From contig AJFK01000485.1 in the NCBI GenBank assembly GCA_000467715.1, forward strand, positions 1 to 64,000: a stretch of 64,000 nucleotides of DNA. Direction: 5' to 3'. Below the pieces are notes generated by a model, which saw nothing but the letters and a program-made list of their open reading frames with translations, was not told where the DNA came from and searched no databases. Shown piece after piece: positions 24,013 to 34,627 of this stretch. The first letter of the stretch is position 1, and each line of letters opens with the position of its first letter. This stretch comes from Hysterium pulicare CBS 123377. Lineage: Eukaryota > Ascomycota > Dothideomycetes > Hysteriales > Hysteriaceae. The position numbers were made by a program, and so were the translations under genes.

Positions 24013-24482
24013 CTTTAGCTTGTCCGTCAAAGCGGTTTACTGTCCGAAAGACAAGGAGTTATGTGTGTGGAATTAGATAGGCAGGGCATACAAGGCTTTC
24101 CTCACGGGAATGGTGGATCGGAGTTGCGGCATGCTTTTGAAGGGCTTGTTTTTTGCGACAGGAGTTTGAAGGTTACCGGTATACCAGGATGAGACTCATC
24201 TCTTGAGAAAAAAAGAGGATATAGAGATACATCTCGAGGGACTTTGTACCGTTACAGGGCGATGTTGTACATTAATGATGAATGAATGAATGAACGAATG
24301 GATGGATGAATGAGTGAATGAGTGAATGCCGAGTACGAATTGCGGAGCAACGGGAAAGTCGTTCGCACGTGCAGTCGTGTCGCGCGTGAATTCGGGCCGA
24401 TTACTCGGGTGGACTTCCGACGCGTTCATGAATCACTACACTCAACCTTTCTGTACACATACGAGCCCTTTCGTTACCCATC
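24013..24482. other. Intergenic with tetranucleotide repeat
   Basis: This is the 3' flank of the receptor-like gene and the 5' flank of the F-box gene. It contains an imperfect GAAT/GGAT/GAGT tetranucleotide array at about 24277-24328. Confidence 0.6.
24277..24328. repeat. Imperfect (GAAT)n tetranucleotide array
   Basis: About 13 tandem four-base units, mainly GAAT with GGAT, GAAC and GAGT variants, in the 5' flank of the F-box gene. Confidence 0.85.
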
Positions 24483-25952
24483 ATGCCAGAACATTTGCTT
24501 TTCGACGATATGGGGAATGAGTTCTTTCTTCCTTCTACCGTTGAGTCGAACAACTTCGACGACGATGAGCTGACTCCCCTACTTGCAGCCATCGAAGCCA
24601 GCCAGTCAAACGAATACACCAAGTCCACTCTCCCTCACCTACCAGCAGAGTTACTGCTCTATATTCTCGAACAGATACCGCCTTCATACATCCTACCTCT
24701 TCGCTTAGTATGCCGTGCCTTCAAAGACTGCATCGATTCGCATGTCTTCTACTCTTACGTCGAACGAGTTCGGCTGGTATATCCCTTCATTCTCGATCTC
24801 CGATTCGGCTCGCCTCTGGTTTATGATGTTTTGAAAAACAAAGCAGAAGTCAAGGCAACATTCTCCCACCTCGAAGACAAAACCCAGCAGAACAAGATTG
24901 GCGGTTGCCAAAGGGCAAAGTGGGACTGGAAATACGCCATCTTTCATATTGACCCGGCCTGGCTCGACATGTTCACTAAGCTACAAAAGATGCCAGATGA
25001 ACCATTTACGAAGAATCATTTCCTAGGTCGGCAGTCTGAATACATGCGACTCGACATAGAGCTCATTCGCAAGGATCTAAAACCCGACAAACGTCATTGG
25101 GAGGAATGTGGATGGATCGTTCAGCTAGACGAGGCTATCAATGATATACAGCTTCCGGAATGCAGCATCGATATCAATAAAGGAAAGATATCTTTTCTTT
25201 GGAGAGATATGCTTTGGATGTTACTGAAGGAAGAAGATGCGATCCGAAATAAAGCAAACCAGGTAGGCTGGCCATATCTTACCGCGCTTTCAGTCAGGTT
25301 GTAACGCAACCTTTAGATTGATCCCACCCAATACACTCTTATCGACAAATCAGATGGCTTGCGACTCGCTAGGAGGCAACGCTTGAAGAGAGCTTTGAAT
25401 ACAGATTCACAAGAAGACCGGCGGCTTCAATGGGCCATCAACTTCATGCATCCGTTGTTCAACCAATGCTGGAATAATGCCGCTGATCCCCGAGTGTCTG
25501 CCGACTTTTTACAGGAGGTTGAAAACAAGATAATAGACCAGATCATGCCACGTCGAAGGGAGGCAGCTCTTACCACTCGACAGAGGACAGAATTACAAAG
25601 GTTCGTCGAGAACCGACATGCCCTAATAAAGGAACAAAAACAAATGGAAAAGCATTTCAAGAGATGGATGAATGAGACCTATTCTGCAGATGTTCCTCAG
25701 AAGTGTTTAGTGCACTCTCCGCTCCTGTATTCACATGCTAGCCAATGGCAGAAAGCCGATACAAATCCTTTGAGTTGGCCGGATGAAGTGCGAGCCATAG
25801 AGGACCGAAGAGTGAACCAGTGGTTATCCAGTAGGAATACGGCAGAACAAATTTCCTTGATATTCGAAGCGTCGAGCTTCGTTTCCGACCTAGAGAACGA
25901 GGACTTGTCTGGCCCAGACTCCGAAACGATGGTATGGAATGCAATTCCTTAG
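24483..25952 (+). CDS. F-box domain protein
   Basis: Two exons (24483-25262 and 25317-25952) joined by a 54 bp intron (ANQ|IDPTQYTLIDKS) give 471 residues. Residues 50-85 form an F-box: LPHLPAELLLYILEQIPP then LPLRLVCRAFKDCIDSHVF, which is the standard Leu-Pro-x-Glu start and the L-x-x-V-C-(R/K)-x-(F/W) helix. The rest has no recognised substrate domain but is rich in charged helices (for example QRLKRALNTDSQEDRRLQW and RHALIKEQKQMEKHFKRW). Such proteins recruit targets to an SCF ubiquitin ligase through Skp1; the target is unknown. A preceding acidic N-terminus (DDMGNEFF, NNFDDDELT) is typical of fungal members. Confidence 0.85.
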
Positions 25953-27270
25953 TTATCCATGGAACTTTGCGACTTCCTCAACCAATCCGCGGTCGCGGGC
26001 TGAATCCGAAGCCTCTGTAGCTCCCCTATACTATTACCAGTCAGGGTCCAATATAAAATACGAGCTTTGGGCAGCTTAAATCCTCAAATATCATATTGAC
26101 AACTCCCGGTGAAGTGGTTTCCTTTGCACGTTTCATTTTAATTATCCCTGCTGCCGGAGACACGATATCGATACGAGTTTCACCTCATGACTGAGCTGCC
26201 TGCATCCGTGAAGCTTCCAGACAACGTCTACTTGATTTCTTTGGTGTATGAAGGAACGTCCAGCAGATTTCCGCTATCTCATTCACCGAAATCAATGGAC
26301 GGACCCGTTGCGAATGAATGCGAAAGCTTATTTGGAAAAAATCCTCCGCCTCTATTATTTACGACACGGCATTGAATTTCATGACTTCTTCATAGGTTGT
26401 ACTTACTATATATCGGATATACCACTCTGAATAGCCTAAGGGGCACCAACAAGAGCGAGAGGTTTGTGGTTCACCGTGTTTCAAAGCGCGAAAGGCCTCC
26501 ACGACTAAGCCCAGGATTTTTATACGGCCGAAGTTGCATTCCGTCTCCTAAAAGATAAGCATGGATCCTGAGGACGTGATAATGTTATACAATCTATCAA
26601 ATCCAAAGACATTGAAGAGGACAGGTCTCTCATGGCCCACCATGTCAAATCTCATTGGCCGATGCCAATCATCAAACTTGAAGATGAGCCTTCAATCTTA
26701 ATGCTAGAGAGTCTCGTCAATGACTACAGCAACATGTCTGTTGAAGCCGAAAATCAATCAGGCCGCGACATACCACCGGAATGTGGTTTTTCCAGAATTT
26801 CCGAACCAGATTTTGGGTTCACCACGTGCATCCTGCACAAGGGTGAAGATACTACGTACACTACCTATGTAGACTTTACCTAATGCTCTCCCGCGCTTTT
26901 CCCTACGAATCACAGCCAATTCAAAGACCATCTTCCCGAATCTAACAAGTCACAAGCGCTACACATCGGTACTCGGATCCCATGAGGTGCGGAGCGAACA
27001 TGGCTATGTGATACACATACGTAAAAGTCGAGGCATAAGGGGAATTAACATTAACTTCGCGGATGTTGGGGTTATGATATGTGACTGACGTTATCTGTGA
27101 GAAAAAGGTTTAAGGCCTAAGTCATTAGGCTGCCATGGGCCTGCCAAGCGTGGTACTGGGGGTCAGTTTGATTGCTTTCGACGAATTGTTTCATACATAT
27201 GCAGAATAGATTGTGGTGATTGGCACTGGCTTCTTCGTCTCCTCTCATTCAATCTCCCGATACTGCTATC
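25953..27270. other. Gene-poor stretch with possible gene fragments
   Basis: Two coding-like fragments of unknown family lie here (see 26187-26883). The remainder shows nothing recognisable. Confidence 0.4.
26187..26883 (+). pseudogene. Possible fragments of a decayed gene
   Basis: Fragment A starts at 26187 (MTELPASVKLPDNVYLISLVY) and seems to continue in another frame from 26248 (RYLIHRNQWTDPLRMNAKAY, then YLRHGIEFHDFFIGC). Fragment B, 26632-26883, reads HWPMPIIKLEDEPSILMLES and ends near DTTYTTYVDFT. The fragments have amino-acid composition typical of real protein, but no family is recognised and no continuous model can be built. A chance set of frames is possible. Confidence 0.25.
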
Positions 27271-27834
27271 TTATTTCGTGTCTAACTCGATCAGCAAGTC
27301 AATTCTTAAGGCCCAGCATCGGTATGCATTCCCGAGATACCCGTATACCCCATCTCCTGAATATTGGATGATTATACTTCTTGTACCGTAGCAGGCAACA
27401 ATGGGCGTTGTAACTTGTGGCGGAGTATCATCAGGCGGTTGCTGAGAGTTTATAGATTGGTTCTCAGATCCCTGTTTCACCCGCTTCATGAAAAGAAAGA
27501 CAGCAGCTAAGAGAATTGTCAGCGCAACAGCGATACCAACGTCGACTCCTACCATCACCTAGTTGGAAAGCTCGTTGGAGGTTGCGGGAGATGCAGGATT
27601 GTTGGCGGGCGTCCTTGCTGTAGATGTAGAGGATACAGGGACGTTGATGGATTCGAAGTGAAAGAGCTAGTCATAGCCGAGAATGAGGAGTTCAACGTCG
27701 ACATGGATGATGAGTAGGCGGCCAGGTGAAGAGATGTGCTCGTCCCATCAAAATCTCCTCCTCTCCAGCGCACATTTGTTGAGTTTCCATGCACTTCAAC
27801 ACCCGGCCTAATCCTGTCGCTTTGTAAGACTGGC
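27271..27834 (-). pseudogene. Ser/Thr-rich single-TM surface protein, decayed
   Basis: The layout is a Ser/Thr-rich stalk (SSSMSTLNSSFSAMTSSFT; later VPVSSTSTARTPANNPASP), one TM helix (VGVDVGIAVALTILLAAVFLF), a basic stop-transfer KRVK and a Gln/Pro-rich cytosolic tail. This is the usual shape of fungal Mid2/WSC-like or mucin-like wall-sensor proteins, whose Cys-rich N-terminal domain would be on an upstream exon. A 3' splice site (TTCAG) at 27835 marks such a missing exon. The frame changes between PSTS and VSSTST (near 27640), and an in-frame TAG stands directly before VMVGVDVG (near 27561), so the copy is not translatable as one protein unless an unseen intron removes both. Confidence 0.45.
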
Positions 27835-30347
27835 CTGAATGGTCAGCGACAGTGACTTAAGAGAGAGATGCGAGACATCTCAAACTTAGCTTCAATGCAA
27901 AGGTAGCCACGTCACGCGATTTTTTCCAAAGCCACAAGATTCAGCACATTCACCCTGTTTTGCCCGAAATCTGAGTCAATTTAAGACGCACATAAAGAAG
28001 GATTTAGGATGTGAGATTGATGAGTTAAATGAGTTTTCATTACATGCAGTTTTCAATAACATGAATGCATTCCTAGGTTTTTCCCTTGTCCAATAGGCAA
28101 AATGTGTGGTCTGTGCGCAATTCTATCAACTTCACCTCATGCATGCTTTGACCTGGAATTGAGGAACATGACAACGACTAAACCACAGCGATACTACATA
28201 AACAGGATGAGCTTTTAGAGTGCATATCAATCCTCTTCGCTGTAATTATAGGATAATATCTGGATGGGTGACTATTGTGTGTTGCTCTCTAGATTCTGAT
28301 AGCAGTTTCGCCCTACATTTGAAGAAGCTGTCAACGCGGAAGATGGCCTAGTGTTAGCAATAAGAAACAGCAATCTATTTTGATTGTACAAGAAAAGAGC
28401 CTGGGCCTGGTCATGTTGATATCGCTCGCCGTTTCCTAGGTATTCGTCACTGTCGCGCCACCTTCACTTGATCACGCTACTGTCACTCTCTCACTTCATT
28501 TCTGACTTATTCTGAGCTCTATCTAGGCAGCAGTGCGCACTGTCCTCACTGAGGTTGGTGCGTCTTACTAGCGCGTCTCGTGTCTTTATAAACTTTCTCT
28601 TCCTCCTCTGCCCATTCCTTTTCTTCTTCCTCCTAACAACTTCTTCAACAAAAGTCCAGCATCAATGGTCCTCTCCGAGGAAGCTGGCAACGACGCTGGC
28701 TCTGTCATTGACTCGCCATGACACTCTTTACCCGTGGATCGTCGACGCCGGCTCCGGTCTCGCCAGCGCGTTCGCGACCGACAACGCTCACTTGCATCTT
28801 GGAACGCCTTCGACCCGACCGATTCGCCAAGGCACGACGCCGTTACTTTGGCACCCACGATACGACTGGGCCCCAACGTACTACGATACGAAACCTTCGG
28901 TTACGACAAGGTGCGACGCCCCAACGACGCCATAAATAGGCTTCACCGAAGCGGAGCACCTTTGATTTAGTGGCCTTGCCCTTCACCTAAGTGTTGCATA
29001 TTCCCTTCACCGAAGCGCATCGATTCACCGATGCATTGCTGGTCGAAAGACTGTTGGCTCCTGGTATTAGTGGTCTGCGCACGGTTAACGGTCAAAGACG
29101 TCGGTCCGCCGATAGGGCGGGCGTAGCATTTTGCTCTAATTCGTCCACCGGCTGCGTTGAAACTTCGGTGGAGCAGCTTGGAGCCACAAAAAGCAGGCCT
29201 GTCACTTGAGCATGGTACCAACATCTCGCCTGGTGATATACCGTGTAGCCCTGGCAAGGGCCGAGGGAAAGGATAGGGGGCCACGTGACCCTGCGTTAGT
29301 GTTCTCATCGATTTGCTCTGGGACGCGAAGCGGATATCCTGGGTGGGACCCTGACTGGGGGGTCCGGCGAGCAAGCAGCACCGGACGCGGTGGCTCGGCG
29401 AAAGCTCCTCCCAACTCGAGCAGACAGGATGGGGATAGTGTTGGGCCCGGATAAGGAGGGAGGTCTAGGGATTCCCAGGTGGGTTGAGTTGGACAACATC
29501 TGAAATTTTGGGTTCATGTTAGCAAAAACGCGGTGGAAACAGTATGGAATGAGTTCTCTCTCTCATCTCCATCTGTGCCCGGTTGGTTGCTGTTGGCTGT
29601 GGATGGCGTGGTGTGTAAGGGGCACCAATAGGCACAGTCAAGATTCGGGTGCGCGCCGTCCGGGGGCGGAAGGCCCTTGGAAATAGCTTGGAAATTTGGT
29701 GGGCTTTTCTGTGGGCTTTAGGTTTCCTCTTGGGTATACCGACTTACCAGCATGAGTTAGTCGCTCATCGCTGGTATGTCCCCAAGAGGTTTTTCCTGGG
29801 GCTACTCACTTCGGTGGTAGTCTCTCATTAAGAACGTCGCCTTGTGCAATGTCTTGAAGAGGGACAGACAAAGATATCACGATCCACGCGATGGTGTTGC
29901 GTTTTTTGAGTGACCCTGCTTCACCTTACATCTTTCATTTCCTTGATCAGTCTTCTACTGACTGATATGTTTTGATTATATGAAGCCTTATTTTTGGGCT
30001 ATCTGATTAAGCTTCTTGCTAACGTCTCGTATCTCAGCCATGTTTTCCCTTCAAAGTTCGGCTTTGGGCTTATACTCGAAGGCTAGAACTCCTCAAGACA
30101 TGTCCATGTGCTGACATATTGCACCAACTAACGCGATACGAAGATTAATACACTCTAGAGATAAAGCCTTTCACATCCAACCCCAGTACAAAACTAGATC
30201 GTCAGCTTTCATGGCTACAAGGACACTACTAGATACCAGATGTATTGTAGTCTAATGTAGAGACTAAGCTCTTTATCAAATAGAAACAAAACTTGCTCAT
30301 GGTCTATTTAGTCAGATATATGTCTAAATCTATTGGAAAGACTAGAT
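27835..30347. other. Long gene-poor stretch
   Basis: Apart from the Arg-rich reading frame at 28665-28967, nothing convincing is present. 28590-28660 is strongly C/T-rich, like a fungal promoter/5' UTR. 28940-29520 is GC-rich, with many mutually overlapping open frames that look like composition effects. A short motif CTTCACCGAAGCG occurs twice (near 28938 and 29012). Confidence 0.4.
28665..28967 (+). pseudogene. Possible disrupted Arg-rich ORF
   Basis: An ATG after a C/T-rich tract begins MVLSEEAGNDAGSVIDSP, meets TGA at 28719-28721, and the same frame then stays open as PVDRRRRLRSRQRVRDRQ, SLASWNAFDPTDSPRHDAV and VLRYETFGYDKVRRPNDA to 28967. The good start context and the continuity across the TGA suggest a gene with a nonsense codon where CGA (Arg) would fit. 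The basic stretch recalls a bZIP or other nucleic-acid-binding basic region, but no leucine zipper follows. Chance is a real possibility. Confidence 0.3.
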
Positions 30348-30937
30348 TCAGTGTTCTAATGAAGGACGATGGTCGGCAAGGAAGTCGAATGAGAGAGCAT
30401 TCGAGACTCGCAGCCAACAATCATGACTCAGTCCCTTGTGAGAAAGAAAGCTTTCGAGGAAGAACACATCCCTCTCCTTGATGAAGAGCCCTAGCTCCGA
30501 AGTTGGCATAATCTCCTTCGTGGCTTGAAGCGCTTCCTCCAAAGTCATCCAGCGGTGCGTTAGACCCTCTGAAACCTCGAGCTCAGTCAGCTCGGGCTTT
30601 CCAGTATCCTCCGTCAACTTGGCCACATAACAGAACGAGATCTGATGCAGGTCGTTCCTCCACTCCTCGCACCTCGCCAGGCATTTCCCGTCAGCGATTT
30701 CTACCTTGCAGCCTGTCCCTTCCATAATCTCTCTTGCTGCGGCCAGTTGATGGTCCTCGTCAGCTTCCACTCCTCCTCCCGGCAACTTATAGAGTTCCCT
30801 TTGGTGACGTGGATGATGGCGGTCTTGTTCTTGGCTGAATACAAGAGGATTGCGCGCACCGCAGATCATTCGACATAATTGACTTGTGGGTTCATCTGAC
30901 CGATTGCTTTGAAGAGAACTGGATGTTGCTGAGACAT
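30348..30937 (-). pseudogene. NUDIX hydrolase, disrupted
   Basis: The product would be a small Nudix hydrolase that splits nucleoside diphosphate linkages. The start MSQQHPVLFKAIGQMNPQVN is at 30937; the frame then meets TGA at 30868-30866, continues after it as SAVRAILLYSAKNKTAII and HVTKGNS, and near 30790 slips by one base into YKLPGGGVEADED, the Nudix box region. The box reads GVEADEDHQLAAAREIMEGTG: the R-E-x-x-E core is present, but the next Glu of REUxEE is Gly, a residue that normally binds metal. Downstream text (WRNDLHQISFCYVAKL, EGLTHRWMTLEEAL) fits the fold. Nonsense codon, frame slip and active-site change together point to a pseudogene. Confidence 0.75.
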
Positions 30938-32290
30938 CTCGCGGAGGATCTTTGTGGTGTGAGCTGTGAAGTGTAAGCAGAAGGAGACAATACTTTCGAT
31001 GAGATAACTAAATCTTGAAGGGCAGCAATGCCGAAGCAGTGGTGAGAATCCAATTGGTGATTGGCCGATCCGAGCCGTTCAAGAGTGGTATTTACCGCGT
31101 GATTCTCGTGTTGAAGTAGAGGGTGACGACTGAATGGGTCGCGAGAGCAAGCACGGGGGTCTCTTCTACGGCTGGTAGCAGTACGTGATACGCGTAGGAA
31201 AGTGTTGAGTTGCTCAAGTGGCCCGCTAATTCTGATTCCTTCGCGGCCCTCGCCGCCCCTCAATCGCCGCCCACTCTCTCATTTTGTTGTCTCGGCATTA
31301 TCCTAGATACCCAACAGCCTTGAAGGGGGAAAGCCTATAGGGAACACCATAGCATCAAGGCCAGCATCTAATGCGACGAAACTTGGCTATTCTCAACTCC
31401 GCTTCAGCCTCAACTTCTCTCGCAATGACTTATCTTGTAGTTCCCTTAATGCATCTCAGATTTCACCTTTCCCCTCACTCACTGCTCTTCTGCTTTCTAT
31501 TCCAACCGCACTTGCGTCCACCGTCAATCGGTATAGTCACATGCTTCAGGTCACAAAACGTTTCAGCACTCTTGTGTTCATTCATTCCATACTTTTCAAG
31601 CTCAATGTACTATCTGAAACTAGTGCTTGACGCCACTCCTATGCTCATCTCGTTTCAGCGTTGCACCTAGACGTGAGGAGCAATCTTCGAGGTGGCGTAG
31701 AGGTTTCAAGCATCTAGCAAGACGCGTTCGTAGAACTTGCCCAAGGCAAGAGGAAGATATTGAACCAGGTATGCAAGGGGAAGAAACCTAGAACCACAAA
31801 TCAGCCTCATGAGCATGTACAAGATTTGGCAAATACATCTAAGCCTTCTTCTACCAGGATCAACAACCAATTGAATGATTAAAGCAGAGGAGAGTAGAGC
31901 CTAAATTGATTAAGTAGACTTATGTAAACTAAATCTTTAGATCGGGTTTCCCTGGACATCTAAGAATTTGGGGATTCCAAATGCCAGTACGCCGCGAAGT
32001 TGAAAGAGCGAACTCCATAATTGACCGAGGAATTGTCTGATTAGTCAAAGGACTTGGAGTGATCACCGGGTGCCGTAGTTGACTAACAAATGGTACAATT
32101 GATAGAATGACTGATAGGAAAGCTTTACCAAAGTACTTTAGTCTCTGTGACTGACTACGGAGAGACTTCCTGTCTCCGGGTCTTCATTACTCAGCCTCCT
32201 TGTTTTACCATGAAAAATCAACCTCTATTTATCAAGAAGCCCTTCGAATGATTATGTATGCAAATCACTCGGTTGCCACAAAGTTGGTAT
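30938..32290. other. Intergenic stretch
   Basis: Includes the former promoter of the NUDIX gene. Frames at 31263-30892 (-) and 31371-31670 (+) have no recognisable motif. Nothing else is seen. Confidence 0.4.
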
Positions 32291-33690
32291 TTAGATTCTG
32301 ACAACAACCTTTCCGACCACGCTCTGCTTATTCAACATTTCAAATGCTGATTTTGCATCCTCCCACTCAAACGCCTTTGCCACAATAGGATGGATCCGAT
32401 GCTCTTCGATCAATTGAACCATTTCCTCAGCATGGGACTGTGTAAAGTTGAAAACTCCTCTTACTGTATGGCCGTTACCTTTCGATCGCGAAACACCGAT
32501 GTCGGCTAACGTTCCGCCGATCAGCTCAAGACACAACCCAAAGCAAAGCCAAGCGACAAGAGAAATCAATTTAGTATACTCACCAGTCTTCCCCCCAAAG
32601 ATAATAGCATTCACTAGATCCGTCTTAACACTCTCGCTCAAAAATCCCACCAGAGCCACTACACCACCCTGCTTAGTAGCCTTGACACTCTGCTCCACAG
32701 TCCCTGCACCTCCAATCTCAACCATAAGATCTACGCCCTTGCCATTCGTGAGCTTGAGAACCTCGTCAGCGCAATTAGGGTGAGTGGTGTAGTTGATGGT
32801 ATGCGTAGTCCCCATTGCTTTGGCTTGGGAGAGTTTAGCGTCGGAGGAGGATGTGGAGATGACTGTCTCCCCGGCGGCGGATGCGAGCTGGGAAGCCAAT
32901 AACGCGTCAGTGACACCGCCAGAGCTTGTTTGCTAAGACGGGAGAATATACACTGGAGTAAAGGACATAGAAAGGGATGAAATTCTTACTTGGACCGTAA
33001 AACAATTCACTCCTCCGATCCCCTGCGTTAAAACTGTCATACCTGGTTTGAAATTTTGTGGCCATGGAAGAGGGCGTTCATGGCTGTGGCGCCGCATGCG
33101 GGCATCGAGGCAATTTCTTCAACACTCAAATGATCGGATGCCCGAATGAGGTGGTCGTCTTCCTGGAGTACTCGTGGTCAACTTCATTCAACGATTAGAT
33201 TAAAATCCTACCCAAACCCCATACTCGCTCAATGTCTCTTGCTCATCCCCAGCGCCTTTCGTCTTGATATCACCGACCGTCCACATGTCTTCTACGCCCT
33301 CTCGAAACCCCATCCAGTTATTCGCATGTATCATCACACTCTCCCCAACCTTCCATTTACTCCCCTCGCCCACAGTTCCAATCACCCCAGCGCCTGTGGT
33401 TATGATCAATCATCCGAGGAACCAATATATGGGACATTTACCAACATACCATCAGCGCCCGGCACTAACTCCTCAACATGCTCTCAGGAAATAAAGCGTC
33501 ATGCGCAATTACCATCATATCCCTCGCATTAAGCGCCGCGGCCCTCAACCTGACTAGAACGTGCTTCGGAGGAATGGTCTCGGGTTTCGGAACATTCCTG
33601 TTCAAGTGGAGGTTCTGAAGGGCGTCGAGGAAGGTCCAGGGATGGTGAACAGCATTTCGGATTTGGTATTCTGGGGCATTTTGGGGATGC
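32291..33690 (-). pseudogene. Zinc-type alcohol dehydrogenase / quinone oxidoreductase (MDR), with frame breaks
   Basis: This is a medium-chain dehydrogenase/reductase of the NADPH quinone-oxidoreductase kind. Family text in order: KHVLVRLRAAALNARDMMV; VPGADG|AGVIGTVGEGSKWKVGESV; EDDHLIRASDHLSVEEIASM (catalytic-domain helix); GMTVLTQGIGGVNCFTVQ|LASAAGETVI (Rossmann); SQAKAMGTTHTINY; KGVDLMVEIGG; IIFGGKT|VRGVFNFTQ; VVGKVVVRI at the end. Introns are 32464-32583, 32888-32989, 33163-33211 and 33394-33449. Two places need a one-base slip: near 33488 (LFPES to EELVPGADG) and near 33043 (FHGHK to KPGMTVL). The N-terminus is unresolved. Cytosolic redox activity is inferred; whether the gene works depends on whether the slips are real. 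Confidence 0.72.
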
Positions 33691-34627
33691 GAGAATGAGG
33701 CTTGGGGAGGAGGAGTACTGGGTGCTTCTGGCGATGGGTTGGTGAAGCAGACGTAAAATCGAAATGATCGGGGGTTTGAGGAAGTAGTTCCCTGTGGTGA
33801 TGGTAGATAGGTACTATATAAGATGCTATGATATCTGACCTTCGGAAAGATGTTAAAAGACTTGATCTGGTGTTTTATTCTTTTGAGGAAATCGAGAGCA
33901 GTTATAGCCTGGATTACAAAGCAATGTCGCAACTTCGCATTACAAAGCAAACAACCATCTCCATATTTTCTCTCTTGTGATAGGTCTAAGCTATGCAAGA
34001 TGTAAGCATATCTGGTACACTTGCTCTTTCCTGGGAAAACGGAGACTCCGCCTAATAAATTCTCGTAGATAACCATGTAAGCCAATGAGCCCCCGCGATA
34101 CTTGCGTAAAATGGAGGAATCTAGAATGAAAGGCCTTTTGGATACTCAAAGCTGTGGAAAGGAAGGATCGGGCGTCTTGCAGAGCTGACTGATTGCCGTT
34201 GTGAGAAACGAAGATCGACCTACATCTTCGCAGTAATGTCAAGAGCAGTAAACGAGTGCCTTGGACATTACTAGCATATCTTGAATAGTCGTAAAGATAA
34301 AGATCGGACGCATAGATACTCAGAGCTTGCTTCCCCCAAACTAGTCGATACGTCACGTGACGGGGAAAGACATCGAGAAGTTCCAGCAAGAAAAATTGTA
34401 TGAAAAATTGTATGAATTTTGGGTATATTAAGAAATGATATGGGGAAAATCATTGACAGAAATATTACTTGGCCAGCCATACTACCCCGTTCGCTCCGTA
34501 GCCTTCACCAACACGCTCAGCCCCTAAACCCGGCTTCCTCCGTGGAACGCAAGCTCGAATGTCTGGCATAAGGCCTGTGATAGACTACCAACTGGCTGCG
34601 TTCATCAGCCTGAAGTCCGCTCCAGTT
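33691..34627. other. Intergenic stretch
   Basis: The minus-strand frames here look like read-through of noncoding DNA upstream of the dehydrogenase and downstream of the MFS gene. No motif, repeat or RNA gene is recognised. Confidence 0.4.

Noticed and set aside
9373-28105. TTTTGCCCGA motifs near 9373, 9394 and 27957 and a GGCAAAA near 28098 as a possible second MITE
   Set aside because: Shared sequence is only 8-12 bases, and no matching interior or consistent inverted ends were found.
28940-29520. Several overlapping GC-rich frames on both strands
   Set aside because: All frames are open at once because stops are rare in GC-rich DNA; no domain or splice structure.
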